Assembly (NCBI GenBank): GCA_023404715.1
Contig: JAEYAR010000101.1
Coordinates: 1 to 64,000, forward strand
Reading direction: 5' to 3'
From: Bacillota bacterium
GTDB lineage: Bacteria > Bacillota > Clostridia > Christensenellales > Aristaeellaceae
DNA: 64,000 nucleotides
A program made the position numbers and the translations under genes. This document shows, piece by piece, positions 1 to 8,031 of this stretch. The stretch's first letter is position 1; each line of letters opens with the position of its first letter. The notes under the pieces were generated by a model that was not told where the DNA came from, did no database searches, and saw nothing but the letters and a program-made list of their open reading frames with translations.

Positions 1-173
1 TGGTCGTCGAGCTCAAGTGGGATCGATCCGCCAGGGGCGCCATCGCACAGATCAAGGAGCGGCGGTACGTCGACGCCCTCAAGGATTACACCGGAAACCT
101 CATCCTCGCGGGCATCAATTACGACCGCGAGACCAAGAGACATTCCTGCCTGATCGAGCGTCTGACGGTCTAA
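1..173 (+). CDS. C-terminal end of a PD-(D/E)XK nuclease-like protein (partial)
   Basis: The window opens inside a plus-strand gene. From base 3 the frame reads 57 codons to a TAA at 171-173. The peptide begins VVELKWDRSARGAIAQIKE, which contains the E-x-K end of a PD-(D/E)XK nuclease fold, and ends GINYDRETKRHSCLIERLTV. This looks like the C-terminus of the AAA-ATPase/PDDEXK_9 proteins that are common in gut Bacteroidota and Bacillota, often in many copies, with unknown function. The N-terminal ATPase part would lie upstream of the window and cannot be seen, so the family call is tentative. The next gene converges on it, with a shared hairpin between them. Confidence 0.6.
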   Translation, partial: VVELKWDRSARGAIAQIKERRYVDALKDYTGNLILAGINYDRETKRHSCLIERLTV

Positions 174-203
174 GCACGGCCCTTTTAAGCATTTGAAATG
201 TAC

Positions 204-243
204 AAGCCCCACCAACACTTTTATAAAGAGTTGATGGGGCTTT
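204..243. terminator. Terminator hairpin between convergent genes
   Basis: The arms AAGCCCCACCAAC and GTTGATGGGGCTT pair with one C-A mismatch around a short AT-rich loop. A short T tract follows on the plus strand. The hairpin sits between the convergent stops at 173 and 274, so it probably ends the plus-strand transcript. Its minus-strand tail is poor in T. Confidence 0.6.
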
Positions 244-273
244 ATTACATGTAGGATTCTTAAATAGGGTTTG

Positions 274-2004
274 TTACTTCCCCGCGTACTGCGCCGCGCT
301 CTCGCCCGCGATGCGGCCGAACACGATGATATCCGCCACCGCGTTGCCGCCGATGCGGTTCGCGCCGTGTACGCCGCCGGTCACCTCGCCCGCCGCGAAC
401 AGGCCGGGAATCGCAGCGCCTTCGCTATCGAGCACCTCGGTCTTCGTGTCGATCTTTACGCCGCCCATGGTATGGTGGATGCCCGGCGCAATTTGAATCG
501 CGTAGAAGGGCGCAGCGGAGATGTCCACATCCATGCCCGTGGTGCGGCCGAACGCCGCGTCGTTCTGCTCGGCCACGGCCTTGTTCCAGGTCTCTACGGT
601 AGCCTTGAGGCTCACCGCATCCACGCCCATCTCGGTCGCAAGGCCCTCGATGGTATCCGCCTGTACGGTCAGTCCGTTGCTTACGTAATTATTGATCGCA
701 GAAAGATTGTCGCGCTGCGCCTGGTCGAATACCAGGTACGCATAGCCGCCCTCCTGGGCGATTTCCGCCGCGGAGACGACGTCACGCGTCTCCATCTCAT
801 TGATGAAGCGCTCGCCGGCCACGTTTACGAGGATTGCGCCGCCGCCGCGTACGGATTCGGTGACCATCAGGCTGGTCTCCTGATAAACGGTCGGATGGAT
901 CTGAATCTGCTCCATGTCCACCGTCGCCGCGCCTGCCGCCTGCGCCATCACGATGCCGTCGCCCGTCGCGCAGGGGCTGTTCGTGGTAACGAAGCCTGCC
1001 AGCGCCGGGTTATACGCCGCGCACATCTCCAGGTTCGCGCCGAATCCGCCGGTCGCGAGCACGACCGCCTTGGCGCTCACGGTGTAGTTCACGCCGTCGC
1101 CTTCGGCCTTGACGCCTACGACCGCCCCGCCGTCGACGACCAGCTCCGTCGCCTTCGTGTTATACAGGACCTGAATGCCCTCCGCGTCGATCTTGGCCAA
1201 CAGCTTTTCGACGAGGTAGGGGCCGACCGCCGCGCCGCCCTCCGGACGATGGATGCGCTTGTTCGTCGCGCCGCCGGAGAAGGATACCTCGGGCAGCGGC
1301 GCGCCGATGGAATCCAGCCAGTCGATCGCCTCCGCGGAGTGCTCCGCCATGGCGGTAACCAGCGCGAGGTCGTTTACATTTTTGCCGCCCGTCATCGTGT
1401 CGTCGATGAACGTCTGCACGCTGTCCTCAATGCCCAGGGTCGCTTGGACGGAGGTCTCCGCCGCGTTCATGCCGCCGGTGCTCTTGGTGGTGTTGCCGCC
1501 CGCGTAGGGCATCTTCTCCAGGACGACGACGTTCCGCCCCGCCTCGTGCGCGGTGATCGCAGCCGCCATGCCCGCGCCGCCCGCGCCGATGACCACGACG
1601 TCCGCCTCCAACGTTTCCTCCGCCCGTTCGCCGTCCGCCGCGGCCTTCGCCTGCAAGCTAGAGGCGTCCACGCCCGCCGTGGCCAGCGCCGCGGTCACCG
1701 CCGCCACAATGGCCTCAGACGTCACCGTGGCGCCGCTCATCGCGTCCACATTCGGCGTCTGCGCCGCCAGCATCTTGCCGGGCAGCTGCTCGATGGCGAC
1801 GCTGCCGAGGCCCGCCGTCTCGCCTTCACCCACGACGTCGATCGCGGTCATCTCGCTGTCGGACAACGTCACCGTCGCCGTAATCTCTCCGCCAAACCCC
1901 TGGGCCGTGCCCGTATAAGTACCGGCCGTAAAGCCCTCGGCCATCACCGCCGTACTGCAAAGCACGAGCGCGAGCGCCAGAATGCAGGAAAGCAACTTTT
2001 TCAT
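274..2004 (-). CDS. Secreted flavoprotein reductase with FMN-binding and FAD-binding domains (fumarate/urocanate reductase family)
   Basis: This 576-residue protein starts MKKLLSCILALALVLC with a signal peptide ending near AMAEG (residue 24). I chose this ATG because AGGAG lies 9 bases upstream. Residues 25-110 form an FMN-binding domain with the motif DAMSGATVTS; T93 is the expected site of covalent FMN attachment by ApbE. From about residue 133 an FAD-binding domain begins (VIGAGGAGMAAA, GxGxxG at 140-145), and the end carries the conserved RIGGNA and HHTMGG motifs of the flavocytochrome c / fumarate reductase family. Known relatives are extracellular reductases that use fumarate, urocanate or similar enoates as electron acceptors. 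The acceptor here cannot be read from the sequence. No ApbE or electron-donor gene is in the window. It stands alone behind its own promoter. Confidence 0.85.
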   Translation of the reverse strand: MKKLLSCILALALVLCSTAVMAEGFTAGTYTGTAQGFGGEITATVTLSDSEMTAIDVVGEGETAGLGSVAIEQLPGKMLAAQTPNVDAMSGATVTSEAIVAAVTAALATAGVDASSLQAKAAADGERAEETLEADVVVIGAGGAGMAAAITAHEAGRNVVVLEKMPYAGGNTTKSTGGMNAAETSVQATLGIEDSVQTFIDDTMTGGKNVNDLALVTAMAEHSAEAIDWLDSIGAPLPEVSFSGGATNKRIHRPEGGAAVGPYLVEKLLAKIDAEGIQVLYNTKATELVVDGGAVVGVKAEGDGVNYTVSAKAVVLATGGFGANLEMCAAYNPALAGFVTTNSPCATGDGIVMAQAAGAATVDMEQIQIHPTVYQETSLMVTESVRGGGAILVNVAGERFINEMETRDVVSAAEIAQEGGYAYLVFDQAQRDNLSAINNYVSNGLTVQADTIEGLATEMGVDAVSLKATVETWNKAVAEQNDAAFGRTTGMDVDISAAPFYAIQIAPGIHHTMGGVKIDTKTEVLDSEGAAIPGLFAAGEVTGGVHGANRIGGNAVADIIVFGRIAGESAAQYAGK

Positions 2005-2061
2005 CGTGTTGTTTCTCCTTTGCTGATTTCGTCTGGGGAGAACAAGCCCCCACCACCCCAC

Positions 2062-2090
2062 ATCATATCACAGATATGTTTCCATATCAA
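2062..2090 (-). promoter_or_regulatory. Promoter of the secreted flavoprotein, with a palindrome in the spacer
   Basis: On the minus strand TTGATA (2085-2090) is followed after exactly 17 bases by TATGAT (2062-2067). The spacer and -35 contain the inverted repeat GATATG-GAAA-CATATC (2073-2088), a possible repressor site. The leader to the ATG at 2004 is about 50 bases. Confidence 0.6.
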
Positions 2091-2139
2091 GGGAAATAAG
2101 AAATTTTGTTAAACTTATATCGATGTGCAGCAGGCACCG

Positions 2140-2988
2140 TCAAAAATCGCTCCCTTTTTTGAAGGGCCGCAAGCTCAATCCGGCAGCGACCGCCGCCTCA
2201 ATCGCATCCTGCAGCGCTGCGCCTGCAAGCGCCTGCGCCGCTTGCGACAGGTTTACCCGCAAAAAGAACTCCACCGTGCCGCCGTTGCCCGTGACCGGCG
2301 AATGCGTGACCCCGGTGACGTAGCCCATGCGCTCGCGCGCGATATCCGCGCACAGCTCGCTTAGCAGCGGCGCATATGCCTCGGGCGCGATGACGCCCTC
2401 GCGCCGCGCGGCGGCATCGTCGATCTCGAAAAGGGGCTTGACGAGGCAGAGCAGCTCGCCCTCGCCGTGCAGGATGGCGGAAAAAGCGGGGATGCCCTTG
2501 CGCAGCGACAGGTAGGATAAATCGACCGTGCCCAGGTTGGGACGCGGCGCAAGGCGCAGAAGCCGCGCATCGGAGATGTTCGTCCGTTCCAGGTTGACGA
2601 CCGCGGGGTTTTGCCTGAGGCTGCCGTGCAGCTGGCCAAAGCCCACGTCTACGGCGTAGACCAAGGCGCATCCGCTTCGCACGAGGCAGTCTGTAAACCC
2701 GCCCGTCGACGCCCCCGCGTCGATCGCTATCCGGCCCGCGACATCCATGCCGAAGGCTTTCAACGCGCCCTCGAGCTTATATCCCCCCTTGGAGATGAAC
2801 TTGTCAAAAAGGCCCTGAACGGTGATGGGCTTGTCCGCCTCGACGGCCTCGCCTGCGCTGCGCACGAGCGAGGAACCTGCATGCACCTTCCCCGCGAGGA
2901 TCCAGCGCTCCGCCTCGGCCCTGTCTGCGACGAAGCCCTCTCGCACCATGCGTTCCCAAGCGGCGGCTCGCTTCGTCTTATTCGGCAT
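2140..2988 (-). CDS. tlyA: TlyA-family rRNA 2'-O-methyltransferase
   Basis: This 282-residue protein has the TlyA layout. An N-terminal S4-like RNA-binding domain (about residues 18-60) is followed by SKGGYKLEGAL and an FtsJ-type Rossmann methyltransferase domain. The SAM-binding loop reads DAGASTGGFTDCL, then come VDVGFGQL and LVKPLFE, which supply part of the K-D-K-E set. Family members methylate 23S and sometimes 16S rRNA cytidines and are also annotated as hemolysin-like. In Bacillota tlyA usually sits in the recN/argR/xseA region, but here it follows an esterase gene, whose last 11 bases its start overlaps, so the two are probably cotranscribed. AAGGAG lies 7 bases before the ATG. The family call is secure; the exact rRNA target is not. 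Confidence 0.9.
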   Translation of the reverse strand: MPNKTKRAAAWERMVREGFVADRAEAERWILAGKVHAGSSLVRSAGEAVEADKPITVQGLFDKFISKGGYKLEGALKAFGMDVAGRIAIDAGASTGGFTDCLVRSGCALVYAVDVGFGQLHGSLRQNPAVVNLERTNISDARLLRLAPRPNLGTVDLSYLSLRKGIPAFSAILHGEGELLCLVKPLFEIDDAAARREGVIAPEAYAPLLSELCADIARERMGYVTGVTHSPVTGNGGTVEFFLRVNLSQAAQALAGAALQDAIEAAVAAGLSLRPFKKGSDF

Positions 2989-3766
2989 CTGTCCTCTCCT
3001 TTAGCGGCAGCCAGTCGAGCACCTTTTGAATCTTGTCGTCCCAAAAATCCCAGGTGTGCGCGCCGGGGCTTTCTTCGTAATGGATGCGCAGCTCGTCCCC
3101 AAAGTACTTGTTAAACGCGCGGTTCTCTTCGATGAGGAAATCCTCCGTGCCGCAGGCGACGAAGATGCGCGGATGCGGTTGCTCCGATTCGATCAGGCGC
3201 TGCGCCGCGGCGAAGAGGTCGTTGTCCGAGTCGATCAGCTCCTCCGGCGTGCCGAAGGTGCGCCTCATCTCCGCCGCATAGCGCGCGTCCGCCGTCTCGG
3301 CCGTGACGTCCAGCTTGCCGGACAGGCTCGCGACGGCGGCGTAGCGCTCCGGCAACAGCAGCCCTAGCTTCATCGCGCCATAACCGCCCATCGACAGACC
3401 CGCGGCAAAGCGATCCTCCCGACGATTAGACAATGGGAAGAAGCGTTCGCAGATCGCAGGCAGCTCCTCCGCGACGAATGTGAAATAGTCGTAGCCTTCC
3501 TTTTGATCCGTATAGAAGCCTCTATGCACCGTCGGCATCACGACCGCCAAATTCATATCCGCCACGTAACGCTCGATGGAGGTACGCCTATGCCAGATGC
3601 TATGGTCGTCCGACAGGCCGTGAAGCAGGTATAGCGCGGGCAGCTTGCCCCCCGTATCCTTGGATACCATACCGATCTGGCGCTTGGTTTGCTGGGGCAG
3701 GATGACGTTCATGTTCATGCACATGCCCAGGACATCCGAAAAAAAGGCGACCTGTAAAAAAGCCAT
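2978..3766 (-). CDS. Alpha/beta-hydrolase esterase, tributyrin/acetyl esterase family
   Basis: This is a 262-residue cytoplasmic serine esterase of the esterase-D / EstA type. Its nucleophile elbow is GLSMGGYGA. The oxyanion region is LLYLLHGLSDD-like (reads ALYLLHGLSDDHSIWH), and a histidine near the end in PGAHTWDFW completes the triad. Family members hydrolyse short acyl esters, including acetyl groups on sugars, or S-formylglutathione. There is no signal peptide, so it acts inside the cell. AGGAGG stands just upstream of the ATG. It diverges from the membrane-protein gene at 3906 and overlaps tlyA downstream. The substrate is not predictable; deacetylation of imported sugars is a reasonable inference given the many importers nearby. 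Confidence 0.85.
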   Translation of the reverse strand: MAFLQVAFFSDVLGMCMNMNVILPQQTKRQIGMVSKDTGGKLPALYLLHGLSDDHSIWHRRTSIERYVADMNLAVVMPTVHRGFYTDQKEGYDYFTFVAEELPAICERFFPLSNRREDRFAAGLSMGGYGAMKLGLLLPERYAAVASLSGKLDVTAETADARYAAEMRRTFGTPEELIDSDNDLFAAAQRLIESEQPHPRIFVACGTEDFLIEENRAFNKYFGDELRIHYEESPGAHTWDFWDDKIQKVLDWLPLKERTDAE

Positions 3767-3806
3767 GGTTTTTCCTCCCTACGCGCATTGGCTCAATATT
3801 TTCTTC

Positions 3807-3835
3807 ATTGTATCACACTGCGCGCACTGCGAAAA
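3807..3835 (-). promoter_or_regulatory. Candidate promoter of the esterase-tlyA pair
   Basis: On the minus strand TACAAT (3807-3812) has a weak -35, TTTTCG (3830-3835), at 17 bases. The -10 is convincing; the -35 is not. Confidence 0.35.
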
Positions 3836-3843
3836 GCTCAAAA

Positions 3844-3872
3844 TGGACGAAGAGGCGCGCATGTGCTACAAT
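3844..3872 (+). promoter_or_regulatory. Candidate promoter of the membrane-protein gene
   Basis: TGGACG (3844-3849) and TACAAT (3867-3872) are 17 bases apart, about 35 bases before the ATG at 3906. The -35 matches the consensus at four of six positions. Confidence 0.45.
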
Positions 3873-3905
3873 GGATGTATCATTCCATTCATTTGGAGGG
3901 CTTGC

Positions 3906-5738
3906 ATGACCGTCCTTTCGATGCTCGCGCTGCTTTTCGTGCTCCTCGGTCCCAGCGCGCTGCTCGCGGCGCACCGGCACATCGCCGTAGGGCAAAGCCT
4001 GGCGGCGTCTCTTTGTGCGCAGGTGCTTTTCTTATACGTCCTGGGGCTCTTTCTTCCGCTATCATGGGCGTTCTATGCGCTATGCGCGCTCTCCCTGGCT
4101 TGTTGGGGGGCGGCCTGCCTGCGCGCCGTGCGCGATATGCGCGCCGCGCTGCGCGCCTTTTTGACGCCTGGGCTCTTGTTCTTCGCGCTGGCCGCTCCGC
4201 TTTGCTACTACGGAGCGATCAACCGCGTGTTCATCTCCTTTGATGAGTTCAGCCACTGGGGGCTCGCCGTCAAGCTCATGAATCAAACGGACGGCCTTGC
4301 GGGCAACCCCGCAGCCGTCTCCTGGGTGCTATACGATTATCCGCCCGCGCTGACGCTCTTCGAGTGGCTCGCCTGCCGGTTCCTCGGCCCCCGCGAGGGC
4401 GTCGCGCTCTTCGGCTATCAACTGCTGCTCGTCTCCTGTTTGCTGCCCTGCGCGGACGAGGCGGGCTTCCGGCGCCCGGTTCGCGCGCTGGCCGCGCTGG
4501 CGCTGCCCTTGCTCGTGCTAGGCGCCATTTTCCCGATGTGGACGCTGCGCCTCTTTTCGGAGCCCGCTTTAGGCCTGTTGGTCGCGCTGCTGTTTTACTT
4601 TCTCATCCGGCCGCATGCGGACGTACGCTTTGATGCGGCCCGCAGCGGCGTATTGCTCGCTTTTCTTTGTCTGAGCAAAAATACGGGCGCGTTCTTCGCC
4701 GTCTTCTATCTGCTTGCGGTGCTTTGCGTCGATCGCCGTCGTACGCTTCCTTACTTTGCGGTTCTCCTGGCCGCCTTCGGCTCCTGGACGGCGTATTGCG
4801 CCGTAACGGGCGTGCAAAACGCCTTCTCTTCCGGCATCGCCCAAAACGTCTCCGCCCTGCTCTCAGGGACGCTGCCCGATGCCAACGCCACGGCGCCAAT
4901 GCGGTTCTTGATCGCCTTATTTACGCACCCCTTTACGCAGGCCGACATCTTTGGCACCTATGGCATGCCCGTTCCGCCCGCGTATCTGCTGGCTGCCGCC
5001 GCCGGGCTTTGTATCGTCGGCATCCGCAGCTCGTCCGGCGACAAGCGGCGTATGCGCGCCGCGATGGGCGTCCTCTGGCTGCTTACGGCCTGTTACCTTC
5101 TCTTCATCGCTTTTTCCTACCTGCTCATCTTCAAGCCCTATGAGTCGATAAAGCTCAATGAATTTGAGCGCTACATGACGACGGCGCTGCTCATGACCGC
5201 CTTGCCCGGCGCCATGCTCTGCCTGGCCGGCACGGCGCGCGAAGGCCAATCCGTCGCCTGGATGCGCTCTGCACGCGGCGTATGCGCCGCCGTCATCGCC
5301 GTGCTTGCGTTGCTCGGCAACACGAGGTTGCTCTACGAGACGCTCATCGCGCGCAGCAACGTGATCCCCATGCACTGGCAGCGCTATATGCCCGGCGAAT
5401 TGGCCGCGATCGTACGCGCAAACGCGCCGGATGGCGCGCGGGTGCTGTGCATCGGAGAAGGGAACGCCATCGCCCTGCGCTACGAGCTGGCGCTTGAATA
5501 CCCCGTACTGACGCCCCATGGCGATTGGATGGATCCTTTTTCGGGCAACGCGGACGCCCTGTGCGCCGCGCTTGCGGACTGCGACTATGTTGTTACGTTT
5601 GAACTGAGCGAAAAGCCCGCGCAGTTCGCCCCCTTATTGGACGGTGAGGCTTGCGAAAATAGCCTGTATCTCGTCACGCGCGAGGAAGGCGGCCTTCACC
5701 TCGCGCTGGTCGCACAAGCCCCGCCTCCGCCAAGCTGA
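3906..5738 (+). CDS. Polytopic membrane protein, GT-C glycosyltransferase-like
   Basis: This is a 610-residue protein rich in hydrophobic segments. I count at least ten likely membrane helices over the first 470 residues, then a soluble C-terminal part of about 130 residues. The start is the ATG preceded by GGAGG, giving MTVLSMLALLF. After the third or fourth helix comes FISFDEFSHWG, an acidic pair at the start of an outer loop, as in GT-C enzymes that use lipid-linked sugars (ArnT/PMT-like). The C-terminal part (RVLCIGEGNAIALRYEL) looks like the extracytoplasmic domain of such enzymes. I recognise no closer family, and no cell-wall or lipid-sugar genes flank it, so the substrate is unknown. 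It could also be a polymer ligase or an uncharacterised transporter. Confidence 0.6.
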   Translation: MTVLSMLALLFVLLGPSALLAAHRHIAVGQSLAASLCAQVLFLYVLGLFLPLSWAFYALCALSLACWGAACLRAVRDMRAALRAFLTPGLLFFALAAPLCYYGAINRVFISFDEFSHWGLAVKLMNQTDGLAGNPAAVSWVLYDYPPALTLFEWLACRFLGPREGVALFGYQLLLVSCLLPCADEAGFRRPVRALAALALPLLVLGAIFPMWTLRLFSEPALGLLVALLFYFLIRPHADVRFDAARSGVLLAFLCLSKNTGAFFAVFYLLAVLCVDRRRTLPYFAVLLAAFGSWTAYCAVTGVQNAFSSGIAQNVSALLSGTLPDANATAPMRFLIALFTHPFTQADIFGTYGMPVPPAYLLAAAAGLCIVGIRSSSGDKRRMRAAMGVLWLLTACYLLFIAFSYLLIFKPYESIKLNEFERYMTTALLMTALPGAMLCLAGTAREGQSVAWMRSARGVCAAVIAVLALLGNTRLLYETLIARSNVIPMHWQRYMPGELAAIVRANAPDGARVLCIGEGNAIALRYELALEYPVLTPHGDWMDPFSGNADALCAALADCDYVVTFELSEKPAQFAPLLDGEACENSLYLVTREEGGLHLALVAQAPPPPS

Positions 5739-5765
5739 TCCCGTTCGACAAATTGTGCATTTTAT

Positions 5766-5794
5766 TTGAAATTTTTCGTCCCTTGCGGTACAAT
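5766..5794 (+). promoter_or_regulatory. Strong promoter before the pseudo-receiver gene
   Basis: TTGAAA (5766-5771), a 17-base spacer and TACAAT (5789-5794) lie about 50 bases before the chosen ATG at 5844. The five genes from 5844 to 10055 may form one transcript from here, since gaps are short, though 7080-7138 could hold another start. Confidence 0.65.
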
Positions 5795-5843
5795 GGTGCA
5801 GATAGATAATCGAAGAATAGCCAATGCGAAAGCGAGGATGCGC

Positions 5844-7079
5844 ATGCAGACCATACTTGTCGCCATCAAAGACCCGCATAAACGCCGTACCGTGGTGCAG
5901 GCCGTGCGGGAAATTCGCCCCGACGCCAATATACGCGAGGTCGCCACGCTCGAGGATATCCCTCAGCTCGTGCGCGTCGTGCGCCCCGAGGTGCTCATAA
6001 CGACGCTCGACACGCAGCGCCACGGCACGTTACACCTGCTGGACGACCTGCATTTGCAGTGCCCCCAGGTAAATTCCGTCGTCATCTGCGGCGTAGACGA
6101 CTTTGAAATCGTGCGCAGCGCGGCGACGCGGGCGGGCGCGGTGGACTTCATCCTCTCCCCTCTGCAGCTTTCAGATCTTTCGCGGGTGCTCGGCAGCATC
6201 GACGAACGTATCCAGGCGTTGCGTGAGGCGGGCGCGGCCATGCCGCTCATCGCCCGTCCCGCGCCCTCGCCTGAGCAGTGCGAGGCCGAGCGGGCCTTTG
6301 CCGCTTGGATCACAGGCGAGCAGGGAGCTGCGTCGCTGCACGCGTTTTGCGACGCCCTGCCGCAGGGCCCCGCCTATCTGTTGGCCGCGCGGGCCGAAGG
6401 AACGACGGGTCAGGATCACCCTCCACTGAGCGAATGGCTCGCCTCTTACCTGGGAACGGCGAACTGCCTCCTAATGGCGGAGGACAAGGCGCATGGGATA
6501 TTCTGGGCATTGGTGCTCCCCGCAGGCGACCGCGGCGGCGAATGGGTGCGCGACCGGCTCGACGCCGCGGCGGCGCACATGCGCTATAGCGAAGGCGCCG
6601 CAATGAGCGCCGGCGTTTCCGGGCCGTTCGAGGACATCGAGCAGGATTGGGGCGCGGCGGTCGACCAGGCGCGCAGCGCGCTTTCGTACCGCTTCTTCGC
6701 GTCGGAGGGTCAAAGCTCCATCTCGCTCTTTGAGGACCTGCTCCCTACGGCGGGGGCCGACGTCCCCTATCTATATGCCGCCGAGGAGGCGCTTTACGCG
6801 GCGCTCTGCGCCCGCTCCATGGCCCGCATAGAAGAGGAGACGGCAAAGCTCTTTCATCACTTCTGCGCGTGGCCGCGCCCGCGGCCCGCGCGCGTCATGC
6901 GTTACGTCAACCGGCTCGTCCAACAGCTCCTCTTCCGGGCGGGCGACGCCGGCGTCCTCTCCGCCTCCGCCGTACAGCGCGCTACCGCGCAGGCCCCGGC
7001 CCTCTTTAGCGCCTGCGAGCGTCTCGACGCCTTGAAGGGCTGCGTGCTGACCGTGCTGCGCAGCGCGCTCAAGGCCTGA
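5844..7079 (+). CDS. Response-regulator-like protein with degenerate receiver and no DNA-binding domain
   Basis: This 411-residue protein starts MQTILVAIKDPHKRR. I chose the ATG at 5844 because GCGAGG lies 6 bases upstream; an ATG at 5838 falls in that site. Residues 1-120 align with the receiver of YesN-type regulators, but the key positions are lost. The acidic pair is replaced by A-I-K, the phosphoacceptor Asp (after RPEVLIT) is Thr54, and the conserved Lys in the xLKP motif is Ser (FILSPL). Residues 120-400 resemble the middle region of YesN proteins. The usual C-terminal AraC helix-turn-helix domain is absent and the frame simply stops. It may bind a partner or act as a phosphorylation-independent switch. 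It could also be a decaying yesN, but the long intact frame argues against that. Confidence 0.6.
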   Translation: MQTILVAIKDPHKRRTVVQAVREIRPDANIREVATLEDIPQLVRVVRPEVLITTLDTQRHGTLHLLDDLHLQCPQVNSVVICGVDDFEIVRSAATRAGAVDFILSPLQLSDLSRVLGSIDERIQALREAGAAMPLIARPAPSPEQCEAERAFAAWITGEQGAASLHAFCDALPQGPAYLLAARAEGTTGQDHPPLSEWLASYLGTANCLLMAEDKAHGIFWALVLPAGDRGGEWVRDRLDAAAAHMRYSEGAAMSAGVSGPFEDIEQDWGAAVDQARSALSYRFFASEGQSSISLFEDLLPTAGADVPYLYAAEEALYAALCARSMARIEEETAKLFHHFCAWPRPRPARVMRYVNRLVQQLLFRAGDAGVLSASAVQRATAQAPALFSACERLDALKGCVLTVLRSALKA

Positions 7080-7138
7080 GATGCAGGCATTTCTCCCCGC
7101 CGTACGTTATAAGCATGATAGGGTTAGGAGGAGTGCAC

Positions 7139-8008
7139 ATGTCCAATCGAGTTGCGCGGTTGATCGCGACGCTGCTTTGCTGCCTTTTGCCGCTTTGCGG
7201 CTGCGCCCAAGCGCAAAATATGCAGGCCCTGCCCGCCCCGGTTGAAGCGGCCGCTCAGCTTCAGGTCACCTTTTTTAACTGCGGCAAGGCGGACAGCGCG
7301 CTGCTGCAGGCGGGCGAGTATTCGATCCTGATCGATACCGGCACGCAAAAAGCGGGTAAATACGTGCTTGCACGCCTCAAAGAGATGGGCATCGCCCAGT
7401 TAGACGCGATGATCATCACCCATCCCCACAAGGATCATGTCGGCGGCGGCGACGTGATCCTGGAGGAAATCTCCGTCTCGCAGGTCTACGTCGGTCCGCT
7501 CAAGGTCGACAGTAAGCAGTCGCGCCAGTTTGACGAGGCGCTCGAGGCGGCTGGGATCGCACCCGTGTTGCTCAAGGCCGGCGATTCGCTCACGCTCGGC
7601 AGCATGAACCTGCGCGTGCTAGGCCCTCGCTACACCGACTATCCCGACGAAAACGATCGCTCGCTGGTGATTCTGGTCACGTACGGCGAGACGAAGTTCC
7701 TATTCGCCGCAGACGCGGAAAAACCGCTGCTAAACGAGCTGCTGACGAGTGCGGGGGCGCTTTCGGCCGACGTGCTCAAGGTGCCCCATCACGGCGGCGC
7801 GGAGGACAACTCGGCGCTCTTCTTCCAGGCGGTTTCCCCCGACATCGCCGTCATCCCCTGCGAGCGCGGAACAGAGGACGCGCTGCCCGATGCCGCGGTC
7901 CTAAGCTCCCTCAAATCCGTCGGAGCCCAGGTCTATATCACCGACGACGGGGACGTGACCGTCCTATCGGATGGAAAAAGCGTCTACGCCAAGCAGGAGA
8001 ACCCATAG
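7139..8008 (+). CDS. ComEC/Rec2-like metallo-beta-lactamase-fold lipoprotein
   Basis: This 289-residue protein begins MSNRVARLIATLLCC. A hydrophobic stretch ends in LPLCGC, an approximate lipobox, so it is probably a lipoprotein anchored outside the membrane. AGGAGG lies 7 bases before this ATG. The rest is an MBL fold of the kind that forms the C-terminal domain of ComEC: FNCGKADSALL, then LIDTG, then the zinc-site motif THPHKDHVGGG, then LFAADAE and KVPHHGG. ComEC itself also has a membrane channel, which is missing here. Stand-alone secreted versions are common in Clostridia, are thought to be nucleases or phosphodiesterases, and lack a settled role. It precedes alaX by 23 bases. Confidence 0.8.
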   Translation: MSNRVARLIATLLCCLLPLCGCAQAQNMQALPAPVEAAAQLQVTFFNCGKADSALLQAGEYSILIDTGTQKAGKYVLARLKEMGIAQLDAMIITHPHKDHVGGGDVILEEISVSQVYVGPLKVDSKQSRQFDEALEAAGIAPVLLKAGDSLTLGSMNLRVLGPRYTDYPDENDRSLVILVTYGETKFLFAADAEKPLLNELLTSAGALSADVLKVPHHGGAEDNSALFFQAVSPDIAVIPCERGTEDALPDAAVLSSLKSVGAQVYITDDGDVTVLSDGKSVYAKQENP

Positions 8009-8031
8009 ATGAAAGAAGCGATTCGATTCCC

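Noticed and set aside
271..2112. A 613-codon open frame on the plus strand opposite the secreted flavoprotein gene
   Set aside because: It is an antisense shadow caused by high GC. Its translation is rich in Arg, His and Ala with no recognisable domain, and the minus-strand protein has clear FMN and FAD motifs.
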